33,615 nt of DNA from Clostridia bacterium (GTDB lineage Bacteria; Bacillota; Clostridia; Oscillospirales; Acutalibacteraceae): assembly GCA_017517865.1 (NCBI GenBank), contig JAFWYB010000005.1, forward strand, positions 1-33,615, in the 5' to 3' direction. Below are positions 24,828 to 32,143 of this stretch, piece after piece. Under the pieces are notes generated by a model. The model was given only the letters and a program-made list of their open reading frames with translations, was not told the origin of the DNA and ran no database searches. The position numbers and the translations under genes were made by a program. How positions within the stretch are numbered: position 1 is the stretch's first letter; every line of letters begins with the position of its first letter.

Positions 24828-24869
24828 CACAAAACAAAGAGATAATTGTCAGCGGCAGATATTTTCTGC

Positions 24870-24898
24870 TTGATTTTCTGTTAATTAACTGATATAAT
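24870..24898 (+). promoter_or_regulatory. Promoter of the LCAT-like hydrolase
   Basis: TTGATT (24870-24875), a 17-base spacer and consensus TATAAT (24893-24898), about 50 bases before the ATG. Confidence 0.8.
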
Positions 24899-24946
24899 AT
24901 GTGTACTTTGTATGAACAAGGTAAAAATATAAAAAGAGGTAATAAT

Positions 24947-26575
24947 ATGAAAAAACTTATTTCTCTCATTCTTGTTTCTGCTATGCTTTTTGCTTTTGCG
25001 GTTCCTGCATTTGCGGCAAAGTATAAGGTAGACGGAAGTCCTATTCCCGTTGTCACCATCTACGGTGACGGTGAGCCTATTTATGACGCTGAAAAAGAGA
25101 CTAAGCTCTTCCAATTCAGCGAAATGTTCAGCATGCTCGGCGGCAGTGAGGACGGTGCTCTGGGAGAGTCAGCCGTAAATGTTCTTATGCCCTTCCTGCT
25201 TGAAGGTATTATGAATGACAAATGGGATAATTACTATGCCGCACTTGAAAAAGAGATCGGAGAGCTTTTCACAGAAGTCCGTTATGATGAAAACGGAGAG
25301 AACTGGAACGGCAGCGGCATTTCACAGCATGCAACAGACCTTATGGCAAGTCAGCTTTCACGTAACTCAAAGGATAAAAACGGCAATTACAGATACGACA
25401 GCTATCACTTCTTCTACGATTGGCGTCAGGACCCGATGAAAACTGCTGATGAGTTTCACGAATACGTCGAAGATGTAAAAGAAATTACAGGTCATAAAAA
25501 GGTTGCCGTTATCGCAAGATGTCTCGGCACATCGGTTGTTATGGCTTACCTTAAGAAATACGGAACAGACAGCATTCACGGTGTAAGCTTCAACGGAAGT
25601 GTTGCTACAGGCGGCGAAATAATCAGTGAACCCTTAAGCGGCAAGTTTGTAATTGACGTAAATGCAATAAACAGAATGCTTTCTGATTTTCAGGAAATCG
25701 GTTGGTTTGAGCTTGATTCCTTCATCACAACAAGCGTTGACCTCGCCGCAAAGACCTTAACAGCAACCGGCTTTGAATTTAACGAAACCGAAATTTACGG
25801 CAAGCTCGTTCAGGGCGTAACCTCCGCCCTTGCTCTTTCAACATTCTTCACCTGGCCCGGTTATTGGGCACTTGTTTGCGAGGATGATTTTGATAATGCA
25901 CTCTATTACGTTTTCGGCGAAGAAGGCAGTGAAAAGAGAGAAAAATACAGCAAGCTCATCGACAAGGTTGAAGACTATCACGACAACGTAATGTTCGAAA
26001 TTGACAGCATATTACAGTCACTCAAGGATAACGAGGTAAAGGTTGGCGTTATTGCAAAGTACGGCTTCCAGTTAGCCGCTATTGCCGAATCAAGAGATTA
26101 CGTGGCTGACCAGTTTGCAACTGTTGAAAAGGCATCCTTCGGTGCTACAACATCAACCGTTTATGAGCCTCTCAGTGAGGACTACATAGCCGCAAAAATT
26201 GCAGAGGGCAAGGGTAAATACATCTCACCCGACAAGAGAATAGATGCCTCAACCTGTGCTTTCCCGGATTCAACCTGGTTTACCAAGGGTATCACCCATT
26301 CCAAGTGGACGGATTTTGAAACCTCCGTGCTTCTCCAAGTGGTTACCGCCGACACACAGCTTACGGTTGATGACTTTGAATACACTCAGTTTATTGTTTA
26401 CGACAATGAAACAGAAACAGCCTATCCCATGACGGAGGAAAACTTCAATACGGAATCCTGGACAGCCAATAAAAAACTCGACAAGCCCGAAACAAAGAAA
26501 GAATCGATCTTCGCATTCGTGTTCTCTCTTATCAACTGGCTTGCTGAGCTCTTCCGTTTTCTTTTCCTGAAATAA
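24947..26575 (+). CDS. Secreted LCAT-like alpha/beta hydrolase with Cys at the nucleophile position
   Basis: The start at 24947 follows AAAGAGG and gives a textbook signal peptide MKKLISLILVSAMLFAFAVP with an AFAA cleavage site. The 542-residue protein resembles lecithin:cholesterol acyltransferase-like lipases: FFYDWRQDP (~156-163), the nucleophile elbow VAVIARCLGTSVVMAYL, and a late IDASTCAFPDSTWF...GITHSKW block that should supply the catalytic His. The elbow has Cys192 (TGT codon) where Ser is normal, so activity may be changed or lost. The extreme C-terminus (FAFVFSLINWLAELFRFLFL) is hydrophobic and would anchor the protein in the membrane. It is monocistronic, with its own promoter and terminator. 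Confidence 0.75.
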   Translation: MKKLISLILVSAMLFAFAVPAFAAKYKVDGSPIPVVTIYGDGEPIYDAEKETKLFQFSEMFSMLGGSEDGALGESAVNVLMPFLLEGIMNDKWDNYYAALEKEIGELFTEVRYDENGENWNGSGISQHATDLMASQLSRNSKDKNGNYRYDSYHFFYDWRQDPMKTADEFHEYVEDVKEITGHKKVAVIARCLGTSVVMAYLKKYGTDSIHGVSFNGSVATGGEIISEPLSGKFVIDVNAINRMLSDFQEIGWFELDSFITTSVDLAAKTLTATGFEFNETEIYGKLVQGVTSALALSTFFTWPGYWALVCEDDFDNALYYVFGEEGSEKREKYSKLIDKVEDYHDNVMFEIDSILQSLKDNEVKVGVIAKYGFQLAAIAESRDYVADQFATVEKASFGATTSTVYEPLSEDYIAAKIAEGKGKYISPDKRIDASTCAFPDSTWFTKGITHSKWTDFETSVLLQVVTADTQLTVDDFEYTQFIVYDNETETAYPMTEENFNTESWTANKKLDKPETKKESIFAFVFSLINWLAELFRFLFLK

Positions 26576-26585
26576 TTAAAATATC

Positions 26586-26618
26586 AAAGCTCCGATGAAC
26601 ATACATCGGAGCTTTTTC
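26586..26618 (+). terminator. Terminator after the LCAT-like hydrolase
   Basis: A 12-bp perfect stem (26586-26597 with 26604-26615) runs into TTTTTC, ten bases after the stop codon. Confidence 0.9.
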
Positions 26619-26666
26619 ATTCTGCGTATACACGGCAGACAAAGCTGTTTTAAGCTATATAGTCAC

Positions 26667-26693
26667 AAAAAGGCAGGAGCACGGCACCTCGCC
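26667..26693 (-). terminator. Likely terminator of the small membrane protein gene
   Basis: GGCAGG and CCTCGCC pair with one bulged base (26672-26693); the A-run at 26667-26671 gives a T-run on the minus strand, three bases past the stop at 26696. Confidence 0.5.
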
Positions 26694-26695
26694 CT

Positions 26696-27103
26696 TTAAT
26701 TATTACAGTTAAAAAAGCAACGCACAAGGCAGGCCGCAGAAGTCACTGTAAGGAAAAAGAAGAAAATAAGTCCTCCCGTCAGAGCGGCACCGAGCAGACT
26801 TGTTGCTGCAAACTCAACGCCGAGCAGTACCACTGAAAGAACTGCCGTTCCCAGAATACCCGCAAGAAGTGCCGTAATTATACCGCACAGACTGCCACAG
26901 GAGCCGTTACGGAAAAGTGCCGACGCAATAACGGTTACGGCAAGGTAAACCACGGCAATACCCAGAAGCACCCATAAAAATGCAGGTGTAAGAGTAATTG
27001 CGGCTGTTATTCTGAGAAAGGCGGCAATTACACCTAAAATAAGGCTTGCCGCAACGGCAATAACAGTACAGCCGGGACTGCAGCTTTTGCATGATGTTGA
27101 CAT
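26696..27103 (-). CDS. Small Cys-rich multi-pass membrane protein, unknown function
   Basis: This 135-residue protein is not recognised. It has four predicted membrane segments (IAVAASLILGVIAAFL, FLWVLLGIAVVYLAVTVIAS, ALLAGILGTAVLSVVLLGV, LTGGLIFFFFLTVTSAACLV). Cysteines are concentrated at its ends and in one loop: CKSCSPGC at the N-terminus, CGSLCG in the middle and CLVRCFFNC at the C-terminus. The start at 27103 follows a strong GGGAGGTG that is locked in a hairpin. It may share a transcript with the upstream PadR pair, but the hairpin could also end that transcript. The cysteine pattern could bind metal or form disulfides; this is a guess. Confidence 0.6.
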   Translation of the reverse strand: MSTSCKSCSPGCTVIAVAASLILGVIAAFLRITAAITLTPAFLWVLLGIAVVYLAVTVIASALFRNGSCGSLCGIITALLAGILGTAVLSVVLLGVEFAATSLLGAALTGGLIFFFFLTVTSAACLVRCFFNCNN

Positions 27104-27110
27104 AAAATCA

Positions 27111-27136
27111 CCTCCCGCTACATTTTATGCGGGAGG
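27111..27136 (-). promoter_or_regulatory. Hairpin that sequesters the ribosome binding site
   Basis: CCTCCCGC (27111-27118) and GCGGGAGG (27129-27136) pair perfectly around a 10-base loop. In the minus-strand mRNA the 3' arm contains the GGGAGG ribosome site of the small membrane protein, starting eight bases from its ATG. The fold would block translation until opened. An alternative reading is a weak terminator of the upstream gene, since only TTTT follows. Confidence 0.6.
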
Positions 27137-27174
27137 CGATCCGGTCGTGAAACACACATAAAAAGCCCGTCTCA

Positions 27175-28701
27175 TCAATCTATTTTATATGTTTCAGATA
27201 AACGCTCATCTGTTCCGTAATCATAATAATTGAACTCCGCTTTACCGTCTGCAAGAACTCCGTCTTCTGCGCTGAATTCAAAAATATAGTTATAAGCTTT
27301 AGTAGCGGGACTGACACCAAAAAGGAAATCCACGGTGGTAGTATCATAATAGCAGTAACAGTCAAGTGTAATTTTATACGTACTGAAAGCCTTTGTGCCC
27401 TCATATTTAACGTCCTCAATTATATATGAGTCAGTGCTTCTGATAAATTCAAGCGCAGAATCGCAGCTTTCACCAATCGTAAGGTCTTCAAACCATTTAA
27501 GTGTCTCTGTTCCGTGGCTGTCGCTCAGATACCCGCTTGTAAGTAACCCGTATTCAACATCGGGGATAAAAAGCTTGTAGTTGATTTTTCCGTTGCCGTC
27601 ATAAGCAATAATTATACAGCTGATAATATCGTCATACTCATCTTCTTCGTCCATAATGTGAGTATAGCAGTAAACAGAGCACTCGTTCCCTTTTATATTT
27701 TCTGAATATTTATCCGACAGATAGCTGTTTATATTATATAAATAAGCCCCACCCCAGATATGACGATTTAGGGTGTTTCGTATATACTCCTCATACCCCT
27801 CACTGCGTTTTTCGAAGCCCTTTCCGATAAGTGCTCTTTCTGTTTCAGCCGCATTATCGCCACCTTTGATTGTAGAAAATATCAGCCTTTGCTCTGATGT
27901 AATATCTGAAAGATAATGTGTTGTATCCTCATCGTAATAAGAATATTCATACTTTTCATAAGCGGGACAGTAAGCCACAACAAAACAGACACTCAAAACC
28001 GAAAGAACAGCCGTGAGCTGTCTCAGCGATAAGCGATACGGCCTTTTACGAAGCTTATTCTCGCCATTGAGCGACAGAAATGTCAGAAAGGCATAAACAA
28101 ACAGCAACACTATATTTACGGGAACCGCCAGATCCTTTTCCGGATACGGACTGTCTGTTATATAAGCCAACAGCAGGTGAGCGGCATTCAGCACCGGATA
28201 AAACAAGCCGCTTGTAATACAGGAGCCCAAAGCCATCACGGCATAAGCCCATGTTATCCACGAAAGCTGCTTATGAAGCTTTTCTCTGCTGCATTTTATT
28301 GTGTATACTGTTATAAAAACAAGTCCCGCAAGAAAAGCGGTAAGCTCCGAAACACTCGGGAAGCGGTGCATAGACGGTTCAACAAAATACCAATATCCCA
28401 GACCGAAGGAAGATACACTCAGCAGGTTTACAATACACATACCGAAAAACATCAGCGCACCCTTCAGAGAGCTATCTTTGTAAATGGCAGCAAACTCTGT
28501 CTTTACGATTTCGGTTTCCCCCATTTCATCAACAGCCTTTTTGAAAGCCGCATCTTCGTCGTAGCCTATTTCAACATAAAACTCTGCCTTATCGTATATA
28601 TGGCTTTCAAGCTCTGCTTTAAGCTCATTCTTTACACCGGCGGATATCTTTTCGGGTATAACACTGCTGATATAGTCTTCAACAATTTTATGCGGTTGCA
28701 C
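27175..28701 (-). CDS. Membrane protein with N-terminal HAAS/permease-prefix domain, partner of PadR
   Basis: The start is taken as GTG at 28701, seven bases after GGGGGT; it overlaps the padR-like stop by 14 bases. The 508-residue protein opens with a ~80-residue helical domain (VKNELKAELESHIYDKAEFY then DEDAAFKKAVDEMGETEIV), the pattern of HAAS/permease-prefix domains that pair with PadR regulators. About six membrane helices follow (~85-250), then an acidic, Tyr-rich outer domain of some 250 residues. That domain is not recognised. Such pairs are thought to sense membrane or envelope state and tune their own PadR promoter. Confidence 0.72.
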   Translation of the reverse strand: MQPHKIVEDYISSVIPEKISAGVKNELKAELESHIYDKAEFYVEIGYDEDAAFKKAVDEMGETEIVKTEFAAIYKDSSLKGALMFFGMCIVNLLSVSSFGLGYWYFVEPSMHRFPSVSELTAFLAGLVFITVYTIKCSREKLHKQLSWITWAYAVMALGSCITSGLFYPVLNAAHLLLAYITDSPYPEKDLAVPVNIVLLFVYAFLTFLSLNGENKLRKRPYRLSLRQLTAVLSVLSVCFVVAYCPAYEKYEYSYYDEDTTHYLSDITSEQRLIFSTIKGGDNAAETERALIGKGFEKRSEGYEEYIRNTLNRHIWGGAYLYNINSYLSDKYSENIKGNECSVYCYTHIMDEEDEYDDIISCIIIAYDGNGKINYKLFIPDVEYGLLTSGYLSDSHGTETLKWFEDLTIGESCDSALEFIRSTDSYIIEDVKYEGTKAFSTYKITLDCYCYYDTTTVDFLFGVSPATKAYNYIFEFSAEDGVLADGKAEFNYYDYGTDERLSETYKID

Positions 28702-29032
28702 AGGCAACACCCCCGATTACCTTGCCGACAGCTTTGGAATATGATTCCCATTCACGCTTGTTTTCCTGAAGCACCTTGATACCTTTTTGGGTCAGATGAT
28801 AATACTTTCTTCTGCGTTCACCCTCTTCACCTTCCCAATAGGACTCAACATATCCGTCCTTTTCAAAGGAATGAAGTATGGGATACAATGTACCTTCCTT
28901 CAACGAAAAGACAAGCTCTGAACGCATTTCAATCTCTTTGATTATTCTGTAGCCGTACATATCACCCTTTTCGAGCACGGAAAGAACAAGTAAAGCTGAA
29001 CTGCCTTTGGTGAGTTCTTTTTTTATGTTCAT
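28688..29032 (-). CDS. PadR family transcriptional regulator
   Basis: This 114-residue winged-helix regulator begins with KGSSALLVLSVLEKGDMYGYRIIKEI and continues with the PadR signature LKEGTLYPILHSFEKDGYVES and the wing RRRKYYHLTQKGIKVL. PadR proteins usually repress their own operon and a transporter or membrane partner. The ATG follows AGAGGTG. It is co-transcribed and translationally overlapped with the HAAS-domain membrane protein, the standard PadR gene pair. The upstream palindromes are candidate operators. Confidence 0.93.
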   Translation of the reverse strand: MNIKKELTKGSSALLVLSVLEKGDMYGYRIIKEIEMRSELVFSLKEGTLYPILHSFEKDGYVESYWEGEEGERRRKYYHLTQKGIKVLQENKREWESYSKAVGKVIGGVACATA

Positions 29033-29075
29033 ATTTTCACCTCTTTTTCATCACAGAACGCATATACCTCGGCGT

Positions 29076-29113
29076 TCTATACATAGAGTAGCACAGTATT
29101 GTTGTTTTGTCAA
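29076..29113 (-). promoter_or_regulatory. Promoter and overlapping palindrome of the PadR operon
   Basis: On the minus strand consensus TTGACA (29108-29113), a 17-base spacer and TACTCT (29085-29090). The palindrome TCTAT-AC-ATAGA (29076-29087) overlaps the -10 box and is a candidate PadR operator. Confidence 0.7.
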
Positions 29114-29114
29114 G

Positions 29115-29133
29115 GTTGTTTTCAGAAAACAAC
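29115..29133. promoter_or_regulatory. 19-bp palindrome next to the PadR -35 box
   Basis: GTTGTTTTC and GAAAACAAC are perfect inverted 9-mers around one base, directly upstream of the -35 box of the PadR promoter. A further GTTGTTTTG copy (29101-29109) lies just beside it. It is a candidate operator for PadR autoregulation or another regulator. Confidence 0.5.
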
Positions 29134-29165
29134 AAAATCTCCTCACATACGTATTTGGAGATTTT
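29134..29165 (-). terminator. Terminator after the alkyltransferase-like gene
   Basis: AAAATCTCC (29134-29142) pairs with GGAGATTTT (29157-29165). On the minus strand the stem is followed by GTTGTTTTC, a moderately T-rich tail shared with the adjacent palindrome. Confidence 0.6.
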
Positions 29166-29233
29166 ATATTAAAGCTTAATATTATGTTGTGTAACCCCAC
29201 CCTAAAGGCAAGCAAAACAATCACTCAGATAAA

Positions 29234-29677
29234 TCAAATATCAAAATCCTCTTCTTTGTTGATTTTTTCAAGCATATGTCGGCTTATGTCGGCTTCTGTT
29301 TCAAAATCAAAAAGATATTCTTTGTAATTCTTAATTCGCGGTCCGCGGTTGCTTGTTTTATTTTCTGCTTCAAAGCCCTCTGAAATAAGCTTTTTAAGCT
29401 TCAATGAATCTGTGTACCCGTACGCGGATACAACACGGTGAAATGGAATCGTTTTTATAAATTTCTCCCAATACCTATAATCAAAGCTTATAGGTCTTTT
29501 AAACTCCGCATGAGAAACACCCAGCTTGCTTTTTATAAATTTTTCAATATCCTCCTGCCGGGTCAATCTTCCTTCCGGCACAAAGCTGAGAACATACCAA
29601 CAAACTGTTTCAGACAGATGCAAACAAGGGCAGGCAGGTATATATATTACGTTGCGCCCGGTTTGGTTGCTGTTCAT
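29234..29677 (-). CDS. Alkyltransferase-like (ATL/MGMT-fold) protein without active-site cysteine
   Basis: The start at 29677 follows AGAGGTG. In this 147-residue protein, WYVLSFVPEGRLTRQEDIEKFI aligns with the 'V..IPEG.VTTYGDIA..' helix-turn-helix of O6-methylguanine methyltransferase-like proteins. TIPFHRVVSAYG sits where MGMT has (I/V)PCHRV and ATL proteins have PWHRVV; the alkyl-acceptor Cys is replaced by Phe. LKKLISEGFE matches the following 'R..LL..EG' helix. ATL proteins bind O6-alkylguanine lesions and hand them to nucleotide excision repair. Here the Trp typical of ATLs is Phe, and a ~12-residue insert precedes the motif. An extra CPC motif lies near the N-terminus. Assignment is by pattern only. 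Confidence 0.55.
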   Translation of the reverse strand: MNSNQTGRNVIYIPACPCLHLSETVCWYVLSFVPEGRLTRQEDIEKFIKSKLGVSHAEFKRPISFDYRYWEKFIKTIPFHRVVSAYGYTDSLKLKKLISEGFEAENKTSNRGPRIKNYKEYLFDFETEADISRHMLEKINKEEDFDI

Positions 29678-29695
29678 ATTTATCACCTCTTTTTA

Positions 29696-29724
29696 ATTTT
29701 ACCTTTTTTCCGTATTTTTTGCAA
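29696..29724 (-). promoter_or_regulatory. Promoter of the alkyltransferase-like gene
   Basis: On the minus strand TTGCAA (29719-29724), a 17-base spacer and TAAAAT (29696-29701), 19 bases before the start codon. Confidence 0.6.
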
Positions 29725-29820
29725 GAATACACGAGAAAAATATATAAATAGTATACAGCACCGATAAGTATAACCGAAAACAAAACAGATTGTTAATTCT
29801 AAACTGCGCAGAAAATAAAC

Positions 29821-29849
29821 TTGAAAAAAAAGAAAAACCGTGATATTAT
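29821..29849 (+). promoter_or_regulatory. Promoter of the Lgt-MFS fusion gene
   Basis: TTGAAA (29821-29826), a 17-base spacer and TATTAT (29844-29849), followed by a GGGGGG ribosome site about 10 bases before the ATG at 29875. Confidence 0.75.
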
Positions 29850-29874
29850 ATTCTGATAAGGGGGGTATGATAGT

Positions 29875-32091
29875 ATGTATCCGGAATTAGGCGATACTGG
29901 AATCAGGATGTATGATTTATTGAACACCTGCGCCAATGTATCCATTTTTATTTATAATTTAATTATGCTTAGCTCGAAAAAAAATTTACTGAGCAACAAA
30001 TCCTTGTTTTTTTTAAAAATCACATCGAAAAAAGACAATTTTCTCAGTCTGATAGGTCCGGGCTTTTTGGCTTTTATTGAAATACTTTTAATTTCTTTTG
30101 TTCAGTATTATCCCATCGGGATTTTGAACTCCAACTTCGGCATTTTTATGAAAACCGGTCCCAACTATTTCGGTTACATTTTCTTTATTCCTTTATTCCT
30201 GTTTACGTTGTTTTATATCTTTTCAATAAACCCATTCAAGCAAATGGATCTTATTACACCTGCTTGTGCTCTTGCTCTGGTTTTCATCAAACTGGGTTGT
30301 TTGTTTCACGGTTGTTGCTCCGGTTTTTACTGGGAGTGGGGATATCTTAACCACGATTATTTAAGCGAACCTAAAAGGGAATTTCCGTCACAGCTTCTTG
30401 AGGCTCTATTAGCTTTGGCAATTTTCATTTTCCTTCATCATTACAGAAAAAAAGCAAAAGAAGGAACTATGTTCCCGATTTATATCATTCTTTACAGTGC
30501 AACAAGATTTTTCAGCGAATTCACAAGAGGCGAGTCCAATGTATTAGGACCGCTTAAAATATACCATATTCTTTGTATAATAGGCGTTGCAGTTGGATTT
30601 ATTGAACTTTTTATTGTGCTTAAATTTTCCAACAAGATAACACCGTTTTTCGACAGACCCGTTTATACATGGTATAAAGAAAAGAATATTGTTCATCATA
30701 AAAACAAAAAGAAGAAAAGAGTCATTGCTTCTGCGGTTGCAGCAGAAAACAACAGAGCCAAATATAAAATGTGGGCTATCATATGGTCCCTTGGCCTTGT
30801 AGGTCAGATAGGCTGGCATTTAGAAGGCACCTGGCTTAACACCTTTGTTTATGAAAAAATAGATAAAAACCCCTCTGTTATATCATTAACACTGATTATG
30901 AGTGCTGTTGCTACAACTGCTTCCGTGTTTATTTTCGGCACAATTACAGACCGTACGGGCAACCGAAGGCATCTTATAAGCACCGGCCTTATTATATGGG
31001 GTATATTAAACGCCGGATTTGCCCTTACTCAGTTTATTGCCGAAAAATCCTTGGGCGGTTCGATTGTAGTTCTTGTAATAATCGATATGCTTCTCAGCTT
31101 TTTTGCAACTATGAGCACAGAAGTCGGATACAGCACGTGGCTGACGGATATTATGAACGACAAAAACCGAGGATTGATAGGTGCAGCTTTTGCCGTTCAG
31201 AGCGTTCTTGCAAATCTGATAGGCTCCATAGTCGGCGGATATATTATAGGTAACGAAAACAACTATATAAGGTTATTCATAATATCAGGCATCTTCTTGT
31301 CAACGTTCGGAATTGCAGCACTGTTTTTCTTTTCTGAAAAGGATGATGTTCCCCCGTCAGTTAAAGGCAGCTTTATAAAACAGTTTATAAGTATTTTCGA
31401 CTTTAAGGTACTTTCAAAGCACAAAGAGCTGTTATGTACCTATGCGGCAGTTGCTATCTTTTTTATAGGCTACGACACTTACGGTTCATACCTCGGCAAC
31501 TATATAATTCAATATTTAGGATTCCCGGCAAATAAGATGGGCATTATACAAGCTGCTCCGCTGCTGTTGGCAACGCTCGTTACTTTACCCGCTTCAAAAC
31601 TCATTAACAACCGAAAGTTTGTTAATGTATCGCTTGCATCTTTAGCAATAGGTCTTATAGGTATGTTCCTGATATTGTCAATTGACAGAGATGCTGTTGA
31701 TACCGCTAAAACATTTGATCTTAAACTGTTTTCAAGCGTATTCTGTGTGGGCTCAAGCTACATTATTATGATTCAAACTCTGAAAACCTGGACAAAACAC
31801 CTCTATCCTAAAGACAGTAAGGGTCAGTTTGAGGGCTTATGGATGCTCTCCTTAAATCTCATTCCAATGTTGATTGCCTCTAACCTCGGTGAAATAATCG
31901 TTAAAAACAGCGGAGAAACTATTTTCAATGAACTCAGCGGTCGCTATGAGTATATTCCGAATGAAAATGTGTTCCTGATCGGTATACTGATTTCAACGTT
32001 AAGCGTTATCCCCATTCTGTTGACAAAAAAATTCAGCAAAGGCAATAAAGAAGAGGAAGAATCCGCTTTCGCGTTAAGGCACAAAAACTAA
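29875..32091 (+). CDS. Fusion of an Lgt-like membrane domain and an MFS transporter
   Basis: This is one continuous 738-residue frame. Residues ~1-260 are a polytopic domain like prolipoprotein diacylglyceryl transferase, with LGCLFHGCCSG (140-150) in place of the GRxGNFxN signature, FPSQLLEALLAL and LYSATRFFSEFTRGES (206-221), which keeps the conserved Arg of the YGxxR/RFxxEFxR motif. A basic linker (~275-290, KNKKKKR) leads to a ~12-helix MFS domain (~300-725). That domain has an A-like loop FGTITDRTGNRRHL and an opening GQIGWHLEGTWLNTFVYEKI similar to sugar symporters. It is convergent with an NRPS gene, so export of the peptide or its lipidation is a possible role. The gene is AT-richer than most of the window, suggesting transfer. 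Confidence 0.8.
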   Translation: MYPELGDTGIRMYDLLNTCANVSIFIYNLIMLSSKKNLLSNKSLFFLKITSKKDNFLSLIGPGFLAFIEILLISFVQYYPIGILNSNFGIFMKTGPNYFGYIFFIPLFLFTLFYIFSINPFKQMDLITPACALALVFIKLGCLFHGCCSGFYWEWGYLNHDYLSEPKREFPSQLLEALLALAIFIFLHHYRKKAKEGTMFPIYIILYSATRFFSEFTRGESNVLGPLKIYHILCIIGVAVGFIELFIVLKFSNKITPFFDRPVYTWYKEKNIVHHKNKKKKRVIASAVAAENNRAKYKMWAIIWSLGLVGQIGWHLEGTWLNTFVYEKIDKNPSVISLTLIMSAVATTASVFIFGTITDRTGNRRHLISTGLIIWGILNAGFALTQFIAEKSLGGSIVVLVIIDMLLSFFATMSTEVGYSTWLTDIMNDKNRGLIGAAFAVQSVLANLIGSIVGGYIIGNENNYIRLFIISGIFLSTFGIAALFFFSEKDDVPPSVKGSFIKQFISIFDFKVLSKHKELLCTYAAVAIFFIGYDTYGSYLGNYIIQYLGFPANKMGIIQAAPLLLATLVTLPASKLINNRKFVNVSLASLAIGLIGMFLILSIDRDAVDTAKTFDLKLFSSVFCVGSSYIIMIQTLKTWTKHLYPKDSKGQFEGLWMLSLNLIPMLIASNLGEIIVKNSGETIFNELSGRYEYIPNENVFLIGILISTLSVIPILLTKKFSKGNKEEEESAFALRHKN

Positions 32092-32092
32092 T

Positions 32093-32143
32093 AAAAAAAT
32101 AATAAATCCGACCTCAAACAATGACGTCGGATTTATTTCTTTT
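32093..32143. terminator. Bidirectional terminator between the Lgt-MFS and NRPS genes
   Basis: A 12-bp perfect stem (32101-32112 with 32126-32137, 13-base loop) is flanked by A-rich sequence on the left and T-rich sequence on the right, so it can stop both convergent transcripts. Confidence 0.88.

Noticed and set aside
27175-28701. The PadR partner as an ABC permease
   Set aside because: Only the N-terminal prefix domain matches; there is no ATPase gene and no FtsX-like permease pattern.
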